Positions 1-9,667 of a stretch of 64,000 bases of DNA are shown in pieces; position 1 is the first letter of the stretch; every line of letters starts with the position of its first letter. The position numbers were made by a program, and so were the translations under genes. The notes beneath the pieces were generated by a model. That model saw nothing but the letters and a program-made list of their open reading frames with translations, was not told the origin of the DNA and ran no database searches. Origin of the DNA: Bog-375 sp049587755. Lineage in GTDB: Bacteria; Acidobacteriota; Terriglobia; Bryobacterales; Bryobacteraceae. The DNA is taken from NCBI GenBank assembly GCA_049587755.1, contig JBAVEN010000026.1, positions 1 to 64,000 on the forward strand. The letters are read 5' to 3'.

Positions 1-202
1 CGTTCACGGGCGCCGGAAGTTCAGCACCACCTGAGTGCAACGCTTGCTGGCCAGCAAGAAAGGACGAGCAGCGGAGCATTGCGCCACCGTCCCAATCTAA
101 GGATACGGGGTAAGTCAAGGATTGGAGCGGCGGGTGTGGGGCTAAGTGATTGAGTTAGTGGGAAGGAAAGAGTGGTGACCGGGTGGTGACGCGGAAACGC
201 GG

Positions 203-219
203 GCCGGGCTTCGCCCGGC
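203..219. terminator. GC-rich hairpin downstream of selB
   Basis: A perfect 7-bp stem with a TTC loop lies about 30 bases past the selB stop codon (selB is on the minus strand). No T-rich tract follows on the minus strand, so this is a weak terminator candidate or a REP-like hairpin. The rest of 1-250 shows no gene I can support. Confidence 0.3.
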
Positions 220-250
220 GTTGGCAAGTCGGGGACCTGCGCCACTGGCG

Positions 251-2119
251 CTAGAGGATCAAACGCTCGTCGCCTTGGCGGCGAGTGACGCGCACGCGAT
301 CCAGGTATTCGAGCAGGGGGATGGCGTACTTGCGCGAGATCCCGGTCCACTCTTTGAAAGTCGGAACAGTGAAACGGACGGAACGCCGCTTGGCGAGCAG
401 GCTCCGCAACTTTTCCATGGCCGAATGATGGAACACCAGCTCCTGGTTGATGCGAACCAGGCGTTTTTCATGGATCAGGATTTCGAGCAAGGTACGCGCC
501 CGCGCGGCCTCCACACCCGCTTGCGTGAGCACCTCGGCCACTGCGGGGACGGCCAACCCTGCCCGCTCGAAGGCAAGCTCGATGGTTTGCCGCGCGTGCT
601 CCTCGTCTTCGCGCAGCACCGTTGCATGGCCGCGCCGGCGCACGATTTCGCCTTCGGCAACCACTTCTTCGGAAGATGCGAGCAGCGCATCGAGCAGGAA
701 GGGTGGGAGATCTTTGGCCAGGCTGGCGCGCAATTCCGGACGCGCCATGCCGGTCAGCAGCGGCCTTTGGCGGTGAAACTCTCGCACGGTCTCTTCCATT
801 CGGTTGCGGGCAGCCTGGAACCATGCACGGTCGATGAACCAGGGCGGCGTGAGCGGCAGCATGAGCACGCCGGCTCGAGCGGCGGCTTGAGCGATGGCGG
901 ACGCGGCCATTCCGGTGCGCGCCACCAGGTCCGGCATTCCCATGCCGAAAGCGGCTTCGCGCACCAGCAGGGCGATGCGCGCGGACGCATCCGGGCCGGC
1001 CAGCGCGGCGAGCCGATGGGGCACGTCGAATCCTCGCGCGTAACGGCGCTCGCCGGTATCGACCACCACCCCGCCGCCGATCGTCACCACCGGCGAAAAC
1101 ATGCGGATGATGAAGCGGTCGCCGGGCAGCAGCAGGGCGGGCTGGCGCAGAATCAGACGCGCATAAGCGGTTTCGCCTGGCCGCAACGTGGCGGCGCCAA
1201 AAAGCCGCACTTCGGCTTCGATTTCCGCCGTTCCGGCGTGGAAGTGCACCGGCGCGCGATGCCTGAGGGGCTTGGCGGACGGCAACATCTCCAGGCGGCA
1301 CTCGATGCGGCGGACAGCGTGAAAGCGGCCGGGTTCGGAAAGCACGTCGCCACGTGCGAGCTCCGCGGATTCGATGTCGGCCAGATTGAGGGCCGTGCGT
1401 TGTCCGGCGACCGCGCGTCCGGTGCGGAGTCCGTGCACTTCAACGCCGCGCACGCGCAAGATGCGCCCGGAGGGGTAGACTTCGGTCTCCTGTTCCTTTT
1501 CGACCGCGCCCGAAATCAGCGTGCCGGTAACCACGGTGCCGAATCCTTTCACCGAAAACACGCGGTCGATGGGCAGCCGGAAGTAGCCGGCAGAGTTTTT
1601 CTCCGGCACCGCCGCGGCGGCGTGCGCCAGCTCGCGGCGCAGATCGTCGAGGCCTTGGCCGGTGGTCGAGCTGACGGCCACCACAGGAGCGCCCTCGAGG
1701 AATGAGCCAGCGACCAGTTCCGTCACTTCCAGCCGCGCCAGACCCAGCAGGTCTTCGTCGACCAAGTCGGACTTGGTCAGCACCACGATCCCGCGCGGAA
1801 TCTCGAGCAGGCGGCAGATATCGAAATGCTCGCGGGTTTGCGGCTTGACGGATTCGTCGGCGGCCACGACCAGCATCACCAGGTCGATGCCGCCGACGCC
1901 GGCCAGCATGTTCTTGACGAACCGCTCGTGGCCGGGCACGTCCACGAATCCAAGGCGCAGATCGGCCGTCAACTGCAGGTGGGCGAAGCCGAGATCGATG
2001 GTGATGCCGCGGCGCTTCTCCTCCGCAAGCCGGTCCGCGTCGATGCCGGTGAGCGCCTTGACCAGCGCGGTCTTGCCATGGTCGATGTGCCCGGCTGTAC
2101 CGACGATGATGTGCTTCAT
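251..2119 (-). CDS. selB: Selenocysteine-specific translation elongation factor SelB
   Basis: SelB is the GTPase that brings Sec-tRNA(Sec) to UGA codons marked by a SECIS hairpin. The 622-residue product has the full G-domain set: GHIDHGKT at 10-17, the switch-I RGITID at about 38-43, DVPGH at 60-64 and TKSD at 115-118. Beta-barrel domains follow to about 350. The C-terminal third fits the winged-helix repeats that bind SECIS RNA, and the total length matches the bacterial family. The ATG at 2117-2119 follows a GAAGG-like ribosome binding site. I found no selA, selD or tRNA-Sec in the window, so the partners must lie elsewhere. The gene ahead of it on the same strand is a REP transposase, not a Sec gene. 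Confidence 0.96.
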   Translation of the reverse strand: MKHIIVGTAGHIDHGKTALVKALTGIDADRLAEEKRRGITIDLGFAHLQLTADLRLGFVDVPGHERFVKNMLAGVGGIDLVMLVVAADESVKPQTREHFDICRLLEIPRGIVVLTKSDLVDEDLLGLARLEVTELVAGSFLEGAPVVAVSSTTGQGLDDLRRELAHAAAAVPEKNSAGYFRLPIDRVFSVKGFGTVVTGTLISGAVEKEQETEVYPSGRILRVRGVEVHGLRTGRAVAGQRTALNLADIESAELARGDVLSEPGRFHAVRRIECRLEMLPSAKPLRHRAPVHFHAGTAEIEAEVRLFGAATLRPGETAYARLILRQPALLLPGDRFIIRMFSPVVTIGGGVVVDTGERRYARGFDVPHRLAALAGPDASARIALLVREAAFGMGMPDLVARTGMAASAIAQAAARAGVLMLPLTPPWFIDRAWFQAARNRMEETVREFHRQRPLLTGMARPELRASLAKDLPPFLLDALLASSEEVVAEGEIVRRRGHATVLREDEEHARQTIELAFERAGLAVPAVAEVLTQAGVEAARARTLLEILIHEKRLVRINQELVFHHSAMEKLRSLLAKRRSVRFTVPTFKEWTGISRKYAIPLLEYLDRVRVTRRQGDERLIL

Positions 2120-2365
2120 GGCGCCCTTCGGGCGGCGTGAGCATGCGCTCGCGGAAGCTCAGTCCCCGGACCGATTCATTCTCGAACAACGCCTGCCCGG
2201 TTTTCAACCGCGCGTGTCGGGGACGGGTGGGCTGGGCACGCGCGGGGCACGCCTGCCCCGCGAGGGCATCGCCAAACCTGTCGGCACCGCCCCGTCCGAT
2301 CAAGGTCCGCCTTCGCCTCCGCCGCCTTGCGTGTTTTGCAGCCCCATCCCGCGAAGCGCTCAACT

Positions 2366-2947
2366 TCAGTGGCGCGACTCCCAGTGATCGACCCTCCAAC
2401 GAAGAGGATTGTCCTCGATGTAAGCCCGTATCTGATCCAACTCGTCCCCACTGCGGACAACCCGCTCCCAGTAGCTGCGTTGCCATACCAAACCCAACCG
2501 CCTGCTAACCGCCGCCTTAAACGACCCAACCACGACTTGTAGGGGCCGGGCATGCCCGGCCCGCTCGGGATTCTCGCCGAACAGCAACACGCCATGAACA
2601 TGGTTGGGCATGACCACAAACGCATCGAGCTGCACCTTGGGAAAATGTTGCGGGATCTCTTCCCAGCAAAGCACCACCGTGTTTCCTGCCGCGTTGCGCA
2701 ACATTTCCCCCTCCACAACATCACCGAAAAGGCAAGCATGGGCGCGGCTGCAGATGGTCACGAAATAAGCGTCGGCCTGACTGTAATCGTAGTCGGCAAG
2801 CCGCAACCGGCGCCGCTGCGGTTTCTCTGTTCTGGTGATCGTCGGCGGAAGAGGGAGCACATTGGTACGTCGTACCCGAGGCCAGTTTTTCTCACCAATC
2901 TGCTGGCGCCTGAATCCGCCGTGAAACGCCGGCCGCGGGCCGGGCAT
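2366..2947 (-). CDS. REP-associated tyrosine transposase (RAYT, Y1 family)
   Basis: Single-strand transposase-like protein of the Y1_Tnp/RAYT family, about 193 residues. The metal-binding HxH motif is visible as MPNHVHGV (about 113-120). The catalytic tyrosine region is visible as AYIEDNPLRW (about 175-184), the family's Y..NP signature. The N-terminal RLADYDYSQ...YFVTICS segment is also typical. The most upstream ATG (2945-2947) falls inside a perfect palindrome, so the true start may be downstream; a GTG about 87 bases inside is an alternative. A second copy of the palindrome lies within the coding sequence and encodes part of the loop before the last helix. RAYTs mobilise or maintain REP palindromes, and these two copies are the obvious partners. 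The gene looks intact. Confidence 0.85.
   Translation of the reverse strand: MPGPRPAFHGGFRRQQIGEKNWPRVRRTNVLPLPPTITRTEKPQRRRLRLADYDYSQADAYFVTICSRAHACLFGDVVEGEMLRNAAGNTVVLCWEEIPQHFPKVQLDAFVVMPNHVHGVLLFGENPERAGHARPLQVVVGSFKAAVSRRLGLVWQRSYWERVVRSGDELDQIRAYIEDNPLRWRVDHWESRH
2543..2562. repeat. REP-like perfect palindrome inside the RAYT gene
   Basis: Twenty-base perfect palindrome (GGGCCGGGCAT and its mirror) flanked by CCCCTAC when read on the minus strand. It is identical to the copy at 2937-2956 but in opposite orientation relative to the CCTAC flank. It sits within the RAYT reading frame without breaking it. Confidence 0.75.
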
Positions 2948-2956
2948 GCCCGGCCC
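2937..2956. repeat. REP-like perfect palindrome at the RAYT start codon
   Basis: Second copy of the 20-base palindrome, followed by CCTACGGG on the plus strand. It supplies the upstream-most ATG of the RAYT gene. Together with 2543-2562 it forms an inverted pair about 390 bases apart. Confidence 0.75.
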
Positions 2957-3258
2957 CTACGGGCGCGGGGGGGTGGGGACCGACGGTGGGTGCTGATCAG
3001 GCGGTGGTGTGCTCGTTGGCGAGCGGGGTGGGAAATGCGTATTTGCGGCGGTGATTCATTCTCGGGCGGGCGCAGGATGGATTTAATTAAGCGCGTGCTG
3101 CGGGGAGCGACAAGGCAGGAACGCCCGGCCCTTACAAGTACCGGCGTAGAACGATCTGTGTTTGCAATCCGGGGCGCTGGTCTGATACTATCGATGAGGC
3201 AGACCGGAATCCCGCCAGTGTGTGTGAAATCCAACCACGGAGTTATTGAATCAACTGA

Positions 3259-3654
3259 ATGAGCTTTACCGTTTTTCTTGGCAATCTCCCGTCATGGGTC
3301 ACAGCCGATGACATCAAGCAATGGCTGGCCGCCGAAGATTTAGTGGCCGACGGCGTCAAAGTGATCCGCAATCACGAAACGCAAGAATCGAAGGGCTTCG
3401 CATTTGTCGAAGCTCCAACCGCCGACGAGATGGCGGCAATTATTCGCCGCTTCGATCGCGCACCTTTGGAAGACCGTCTGTTGCGAGCCAATCCGGCGCA
3501 GCCCCCCAAGGGCAAAGAGAGCCGTGGAGCGCAGCCGATTGCAGCGCCCAATGCCACTCGCATTGTCAGAACCGACCGCAGGAAACGGGGCGGCCGAGAC
3601 CGGGAACAGACGCCCCGCAGCGCGTTCGCAGCCGAGCTGGCGAAGGTCCTCTAA
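3259..3654 (+). CDS. RNA-binding protein with one RRM domain
   Basis: Small RNA-binding protein of 131 residues. One RNA recognition motif spans about residues 3-78, with RNP2 VFLGNL (5-10) and RNP1 KGFAFVEA (45-52). A basic, low-complexity tail rich in R, K and G follows (about 80-120). Single-RRM proteins of this kind occur in cyanobacteria and other bacteria and are thought to bind mRNA or act in cold or stress responses; the target here is unknown. Its start has no strong Shine-Dalgarno sequence. It is separated from the next gene by about 140 bases containing a GC-rich palindrome (3675-3690) and a second dyad (3707-3723), so it is probably its own unit. Confidence 0.85.
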   Translation: MSFTVFLGNLPSWVTADDIKQWLAAEDLVADGVKVIRNHETQESKGFAFVEAPTADEMAAIIRRFDRAPLEDRLLRANPAQPPKGKESRGAQPIAAPNATRIVRTDRRKRGGRDREQTPRSAFAAELAKVL

Positions 3655-3674
3655 CTTCGCCGGGCCGCTCTGGC

Positions 3675-3690
3675 GGGCGGCGCGCCGCCC
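3675..3690. terminator. GC palindrome after the RRM gene
   Basis: A 16-base perfect palindrome lies 20 bases past the RRM stop codon. It could act as a transcription end or a structural element. There is no strong T tract. Confidence 0.3.
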
Positions 3691-3706
3691 CCGCGCATCC
3701 CACACC

Positions 3707-3723
3707 TGTGACGTGAAGTCACA
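3707..3723. promoter_or_regulatory. Dyad TGTGAC-N5-GTCACA upstream of the Omp85 operon
   Basis: Perfect 6+5+6 inverted repeat 71 bases before the Omp85-like start codon. It resembles CRP/FNR half-sites (TGTGA/TCACA), but the centre is one base longer than the classical N6 arrangement. I therefore call it only a candidate operator for the operon starting at 3794. Confidence 0.35.
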
Positions 3724-3793
3724 AACAGCTTTCCATTATTCCTCTTGTTTTCTTGCAGTTATTCGTGGCGTGTTAAGTGCTTTTGGGCCGGGT

Positions 3794-5038
3794 ATGAAAT
3801 ATGTCTGGCTCAGCCTGCTGCTCGTGGGAGGGCTGCTGGCATCGGGCACACAAGATTCGGAAACCAATGTGAACAGCCGGTACACAGTGGAGACGGTAGT
3901 GGTCTCGGGCGAGGGATGGAGTACGAGTCCGGCGGCGGACCCCGATCGCAAGATCAGTTCCGGGCTCCGCCGGGAGATGGCGGCACTGGTCGGGCAAAGA
4001 CTCAATCCGGCGAGGCTCGACGAGCTGGCCAAGCGTCTCCGCAGGGAGCTCCGCGCGCGCACGGTGGAACACCACGTGTTGCGCGGCAAGAGTCCGGAGT
4101 ACGTGCAGGTGGTTTTCCAGGTGGAATTGCCGCCAACACGGTTCGACGCCTCGGTGCCCAAGTTCCTCTATCAGGGCGAGCAGGGCTGGAGCGGGGCTGT
4201 GGAGGGAACCGCCACGCTGCATAATAACGGGTTCACGGCGGGGCTGGTGAGCGATGGCGACGAGCTGGTGGAGCGCTACACCGGGGTGGTGGCCCGCTAT
4301 GAAAGCGAGCCGCTGGTGAACGACCGGGCGCGGCTGCGCTTCGAATTCGGCAGCTATCACGAATTGTGGAACCCGTCGGCGGTAGCTGCCGCGGACGCCT
4401 CCCAACTCTACCGCACGCGCCAGGAGTTTCAACCGGTGCTGTCGGTGCGGGTGGCGCGGCCGCTCGAAGTGAGTTTCGGCACCAGCTTCGAAAGCCTTGG
4501 GCAGCAGGTGGCGGGCGAGCCGCCGCTGGCGGCCGATGCTTTTGTCGCCGGCGCGCGGTACCACCAGGAGATGGAGGGATCTTCGGAGCAGGCGGTGGAG
4601 GCGGACTACGATTTGCGCGCCGGCAGCCGCGCGCTGGCCAGCGACTTCGCTTACAGCCGCCACCGCTGGGAATTCCGCTACCGGCTCACCCACGGCAAGC
4701 ACGAATTGGTGGATGATAGTTGGGGTGGCGTGATTTTAGGACAGGCGCCACTGTTTGAGCGCTTCGTCCTGGGCAACAGCACCAGTCTGCGGGGATGGAG
4801 TAAATTCGATCTGGACCCGCTGGGGGGAAACCGCGTAGTTCACAACACCGTCGAGTATCAGTACGGCATTTTCCAAGTTTTCTGCGACTCGGGTGCGATC
4901 TGGGACAGCGGCCAAGCCGCAGTCGCCAGGAGCTCGTTGGGAGTCGGTTTGCGCCAAGGTATTTTTTCGCTGGCCCTGGCGTTTCCGATGCGCGACGGGA
5001 AGATCGATCCGGTCTTTATGGTGGGCATGAACTATTGA
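3794..5038 (+). CDS. Omp85/BamA-like outer-membrane protein
   Basis: Exported protein of 414 residues, signal peptide about 1-18 (hydrophobic LSLLLVGGLLASG). A single POTRA-like segment (about 25-105) precedes a beta-rich barrel. The loop motif GNSTSLRGW matches the conserved RG(W/F/Y) signature of Omp85 L6 loops, and the protein ends on an aromatic residue (MNY), as barrels do. The family inserts or secretes outer-membrane proteins. With one POTRA this is closer to a small BamA/TamA/TPS-type member than to BamA itself. The frame is open further upstream, but this ATG begins the signal peptide. Its stop overlaps the next start (TGATG), indicating translational coupling with the following three genes. 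Confidence 0.75.
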   Translation: MKYVWLSLLLVGGLLASGTQDSETNVNSRYTVETVVVSGEGWSTSPAADPDRKISSGLRREMAALVGQRLNPARLDELAKRLRRELRARTVEHHVLRGKSPEYVQVVFQVELPPTRFDASVPKFLYQGEQGWSGAVEGTATLHNNGFTAGLVSDGDELVERYTGVVARYESEPLVNDRARLRFEFGSYHELWNPSAVAAADASQLYRTRQEFQPVLSVRVARPLEVSFGTSFESLGQQVAGEPPLAADAFVAGARYHQEMEGSSEQAVEADYDLRAGSRALASDFAYSRHRWEFRYRLTHGKHELVDDSWGGVILGQAPLFERFVLGNSTSLRGWSKFDLDPLGGNRVVHNTVEYQYGIFQVFCDSGAIWDSGQAAVARSSLGVGLRQGIFSLALAFPMRDGKIDPVFMVGMNY

Positions 5039-5646
5039 TGGCGCAGTCGCGCCCAGCAAGGATGAGCCGAAGAAGCTGGCTTGCCGCCGGCCTGGCTCTA
5101 CCTATGCTCATCGGGCACGCCGCCACGATGGACGTCGCGTTTGACGGCGACACGCTTCGTCCGCTGGTGCCCGATCTGCATTTTCTCACCGGGCGGGCCT
5201 TGGAAAGGCTGAAAGACGCGCGCACAGTGGTGTTCCTGTCGCAGATCACGCTGCTGCGGGACGACCACGTTACGCCCTTCCGCCGTGCGCCGCAGCGATT
5301 TTACGTCAGCTATGACATCTGGGAAGGGCGATTCAAAGTCACCATTCCGGGCGTCACACCGGAATCGCGGCTGGGACTCTCGGCGGCGCAGGCCGAAGCC
5401 TGGTGCATGGAAAACATGACGGTGAGTGCGTTGGGCCTGGCGCCGGACCAGGATTTCTGGATGCGGCTCGATCTGCGCACGGCCGATCCGAAGGACATGG
5501 CGAGCATCGTGAGCGAATCCGGCATCAGCATCAGCGCGCTGATCGAATTGTTCAGCCGCAAGCCGGACGGAGAACCGCACTGGACGATGGAGAGGCGGTT
5601 GCGGCTGGCGGACCTGCACCGCTCGCCGACCCGGCGCAACTGGTGA
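5038..5646 (+). CDS. Small exported protein of the DUF4390 type
   Basis: Protein of about 202 residues with an N-terminal signal (RRSWLAAGLALPMLIGHA). The middle is beta-rich, with a conserved-looking LTGRALERLKDARTV and YVSYDIWEGRFKV. This fits the DUF4390 family, often found directly before an NtrY-type kinase. That family has no established biochemical role, and the assignment rests on pattern and context. The ATG overlaps the Omp85 stop codon; a TTG one codon upstream is possible. The last bases overlap the kinase start (GTGA). Periplasmic location suggests it may link the outer-membrane protein with the sensor kinase. Confidence 0.7.
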   Translation: MAQSRPARMSRRSWLAAGLALPMLIGHAATMDVAFDGDTLRPLVPDLHFLTGRALERLKDARTVVFLSQITLLRDDHVTPFRRAPQRFYVSYDIWEGRFKVTIPGVTPESRLGLSAAQAEAWCMENMTVSALGLAPDQDFWMRLDLRTADPKDMASIVSESGISISALIELFSRKPDGEPHWTMERRLRLADLHRSPTRRNW

Positions 5647-7023
5647 ACCGGCTACGCAACAGGCTCATCCTGATTTTTCTCGCAGCCAGCCTGCTCCCGC
5701 TGCTGGCCACTTTGTGGATCACCTCTGCCGGCTCCCAGTACCTGCTGGATTTTTCGACCACCGGAGAACTGGACACACTCAGTCAATCGCTGGAGCAAAC
5801 CGGCCGCGAGTTTTACCAGCGCGCGATGGAGGACCTGAAACAGCGCGCGGCGCGCGGCGAGGCTCCTTCGGCGGAATATCGCGCAGCCGGGCGGCGGCAG
5901 TGGCCGGACGCGGTGAAGAATTTTGCCGACGGCAACGAGACCGAGCGCTGGGTGCGCACCGGCACGCAAGGAGACCGGTTGGACTACCTGGTGCGCCACG
6001 GTGACGGCGTGATGGTGTACTCGGAGGACTTGGGCGTTCCGATGGACCGGCTCAGCCGGCAAATCGGCGACGCGCGGCGGCTGGTGGAAGACGCGCGGGA
6101 GCGCGACCTGCGGCGCGGGTTCCGGGTGACGTACATCCTGCTGGCCGCTTCGTTCTGGCTGATCTCGCTGGCGCTGCTGGTGTTCCTGGCGCACCACGTC
6201 AGCCGACCGATTCAGCAGTTGACGGAGGGCCTTTCGCAGCTCGCGGCGGGCGATCTGAACGCTCGCGTGCTCACCGATCGCGACGACGAGGTGGGGCACG
6301 CCATTCAGGCGTTCAACCACATGGCCACGCGGTTGAAACAGAGCACGGACCGGCTGGTTTATCTCGGCCAGATGGCGAGCTGGCAAACCCTGGCGCGCAA
6401 GATGGCCCATGAGGTGAAGAACTCGCTCACGCCCATCCGGTTGACGGTGGAAGAAATGCTGGCGCGCTACCAGGGGGCCGACCGCGGGTTCATGGCGCAG
6501 GCCGTTGACATCGTGGTGGACGAAATCGAAACCCTGGAGCGGCGGGTGCGCGCGTTTTCCGAGTTTGCCGCCGAGCCGCCGGTCGAGCCGCGCGAGTTGG
6601 ACATCAACTCGCTGGTAGAGGAGCGGGTAGCGCTGCTCAAGACGGCGCATCCGGAAGTAGCGTACGACTGCCGGTTGGCGCCGGACGTGCCTCCCGTGAC
6701 GGCGGATCAGGACCTGCTGAAAGGCATCCTCACGAACCTGCTCGAGAACGCGGCGGAAGCCGCCGGGGCGGGCGGCCGCATACTGGGCGTGACGGCGGCG
6801 GAGAACGGCCGGGTGGCGATCGAGGTGCACGACTCGGGGCCGGGTTTGAGCGAGCAGGCGCGGGCTTCGCTGTTCCTGCCGACGATTTCGTTTAAGAAGC
6901 GGGGCATGGGGCTGGGGTTGTCGATCGCGCGCAAAGGCGCGCTGCTATCGGGCGGGGACATCGTGGCAGTGAAAGGAGAACTCGGCGGCGCGGGCTTCCG
7001 CGTGCTGCTGCCGATCGAGACCA

Positions 7024-8370
<1,347 letters not shown>

Positions 8371-8506
8371 CGGAAGCGCGCTCCGACGGAAGGGCTCTTG
8401 GCGACAGTGTTGTCGCAGCCAGCTGTGGCTCTTCTCGGACAAGGCGTTCGTCCATCTTGCAACAGCGCAGCCGGTCGCCAGCGCGTTTGCTGCTCCCAAG
8501 TGTCTA

Positions 8507-8683
8507 TCAAGGTGACTTCCAAATGAACTCCTCAATCTGCGTGTTCAGGCTCGTTGCGTACCCTTCGTAATCTGCGGAGTTGGTGAGGTGGGGTTGCGAG
8601 GCGTTCCCTGCCATCTCACTGATAGCCCACCGCGTCGTGTGCAGGAACCGCAGGATCTCGGCGCGGCGCAGGAATCCGGCCAC
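8507..8683 (-). CDS. Possible small protein downstream of the PIN toxin
   Basis: An open frame of 58 codons with a GTG start, 6 bases past the toxin stop codon on the same strand. The predicted peptide is not low-complexity (for example FLRRAEILRFLHTTRWAIS). I do not recognise it. It could be a third gene of the toxin-antitoxin unit or a gene remnant. The remaining bases of 8371-8506 show nothing I can support. Confidence 0.25.
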   Translation of the reverse strand: MAGFLRRAEILRFLHTTRWAISEMAGNASQPHLTNSADYEGYATSLNTQIEEFIWKSP

Positions 8684-8689
8684 GCCAAC

Positions 8690-9103
8690 TCATCCTGCTT
8701 GCAGGAAGGGGTTCACAATCTCAAGGGGCCAGCGGACAGCGCGGCCTGGCAGGTCCTCGGAGTAGAGGCGCGTAACACCGCATTCCAGGCAGGCGGCCAC
8801 AATCATCGCATCCCAGAATGACCATCCGTCCTCCGCGTGGAGGATGCGAGCTCGTTCCAGCGCCTCGGATCTCGGCAGGATGAGTGGAAACAGGGCCAGG
8901 TAATCCGCCAGGCGCTCCCATGCGTTACCTATCGTAAAGCCCTGGGTTCTCAACTTCCTCGACGCCGCGACGAACTCACACGCGACCTGCCACAGCAACA
9001 CGCCATCGATGGCGTTTGAGACGAGATCGAGTGCTACTTGCTGTCGCTTAAGATCCGCTTTGTCGCAGGCGTAGATGAGAATATTGGTGTCAAGGGCGAT
9101 CAT
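8690..9103 (-). CDS. vapC: VapC-like PIN-domain ribonuclease toxin
   Basis: PIN-domain protein of 137 residues covering a whole VapC-type toxin. The acidic residues expected for Mg-dependent RNA cleavage are present: LDTN (Asp5), a mid-protein Glu in ACEF, WDAMIVAA and the late YSEDL. These toxins cut tRNA or rRNA when the antitoxin is lost. The start codon overlaps the upstream antitoxin gene by 14 bases, the usual coupled arrangement. The pair lies between two copies of a 73-bp repeat, which suggests an inserted or rearranged segment. Confidence 0.88.
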   Translation of the reverse strand: MIALDTNILIYACDKADLKRQQVALDLVSNAIDGVLLWQVACEFVAASRKLRTQGFTIGNAWERLADYLALFPLILPRSEALERARILHAEDGWSFWDAMIVAACLECGVTRLYSEDLPGRAVRWPLEIVNPFLQAG

Positions 9104-9320
9104 GAAGGTCGTCCCGAGAGGGCAGACGTTCCCGGGAGAAGAACCTCATCCCCTCGATCCCAGCCAGAAGCCGCCGCATGGCTGCAGGCCTTTCTCCGGG
9201 GTCGGCATCGTCGTCAAGCGCCTCGACGATCAGTCGCACACGCTGCGCCTCACGCAACACCAGTTCTTCCTTGGGTTTGAGAACGCCATTTGTGTAGACC
9301 GCCTCCGTAAACTGAGTCAT
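9090..9320 (-). CDS. Antitoxin of the DUF104/AF2212-like type
   Basis: Small protein of 76 residues directly upstream of, and overlapping, the PIN toxin. The N-terminal half (VYTNGVLKPKEELVLREAQRV) fits the DUF104 antitoxin pattern: a short beta-rich domain with a 'G.L.P' motif and an 'L.EG..V'-like strand. The C-terminal half is charged and would neutralise the toxin. It is expected to bind its own promoter, but I could not define an operator in 9321-9366. Confidence 0.8.
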   Translation of the reverse strand: MTQFTEAVYTNGVLKPKEELVLREAQRVRLIVEALDDDADPGERPAAMRRLLAGIEGMRFFSRERLPSRDDLHDRP

Positions 9321-9536
9321 TCCATCAAGCCCTCTGTCATTAGATTAGCTCGCGCTGCTCGACGCATCAAGTTCCGGCGATTTCCTGTAATCCGGTGAGC
9401 AGCGAGATCCGCCGCTGCGTTTGGAAGAACCTCGCGGCCCGGGCCGCAGTCATGCGCGAAATCTCAGTCAGGTCCGGCGTGACTTCGATCTCCGGCCAGC
9501 CGGCCGGCAGTCCGCGCGCACTCCGCTGTCTTGGGC

Positions 9537-9609
9537 GCGCGCGCTGGGCATGGGGCGGACGAACCTGAACAAGCGCATCCGCGCGCTGGGCTTGAGCAGG
9601 GGGAGATGA
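9537..9609 (+). pseudogene. Remnant of an NtrX-like activator C-terminus (repeat copy B)
   Basis: These bases encode a near copy of the last 24 residues of the activator at 7024-8370 (ARALGMGRTNLNKR...), ending in a stop codon in the same place. Nothing upstream in 9367-9536 matches the rest of an activator. It is therefore a decayed second gene or a small duplication created with the toxin-antitoxin segment. A short minus-strand frame (about 9367-9500) could be another remnant. Confidence 0.7.
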
Positions 9610-9615
9610 GCGCAG

Positions 9616-9646
9616 CCGGCTCCCCACGGGCCCGGGCCCGGCTGCG
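9616..9646. terminator. Inverted repeat between converging units
   Basis: GCAGCCGG and its complement are separated by a GC-rich spacer just before the 3' end of the minus-strand gene at 9668. It is a possible bidirectional terminator without a clear T tract. Confidence 0.3.
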
Positions 9647-9667
9647 ACTCGCCCCGAAAGAACGAAG

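Noticed and set aside
1..250. tRNA-Sec near selB
   Set aside because: I looked for a long acceptor/variable arm and TTCGANTCC-type T-loop on both strands and found none.
221..1705. 494-codon plus-strand frame antisense to selB
   Set aside because: It mirrors the third-position GC bias of selB; its composition (His, Arg and Gly rich) is not protein-like and it has no motif.
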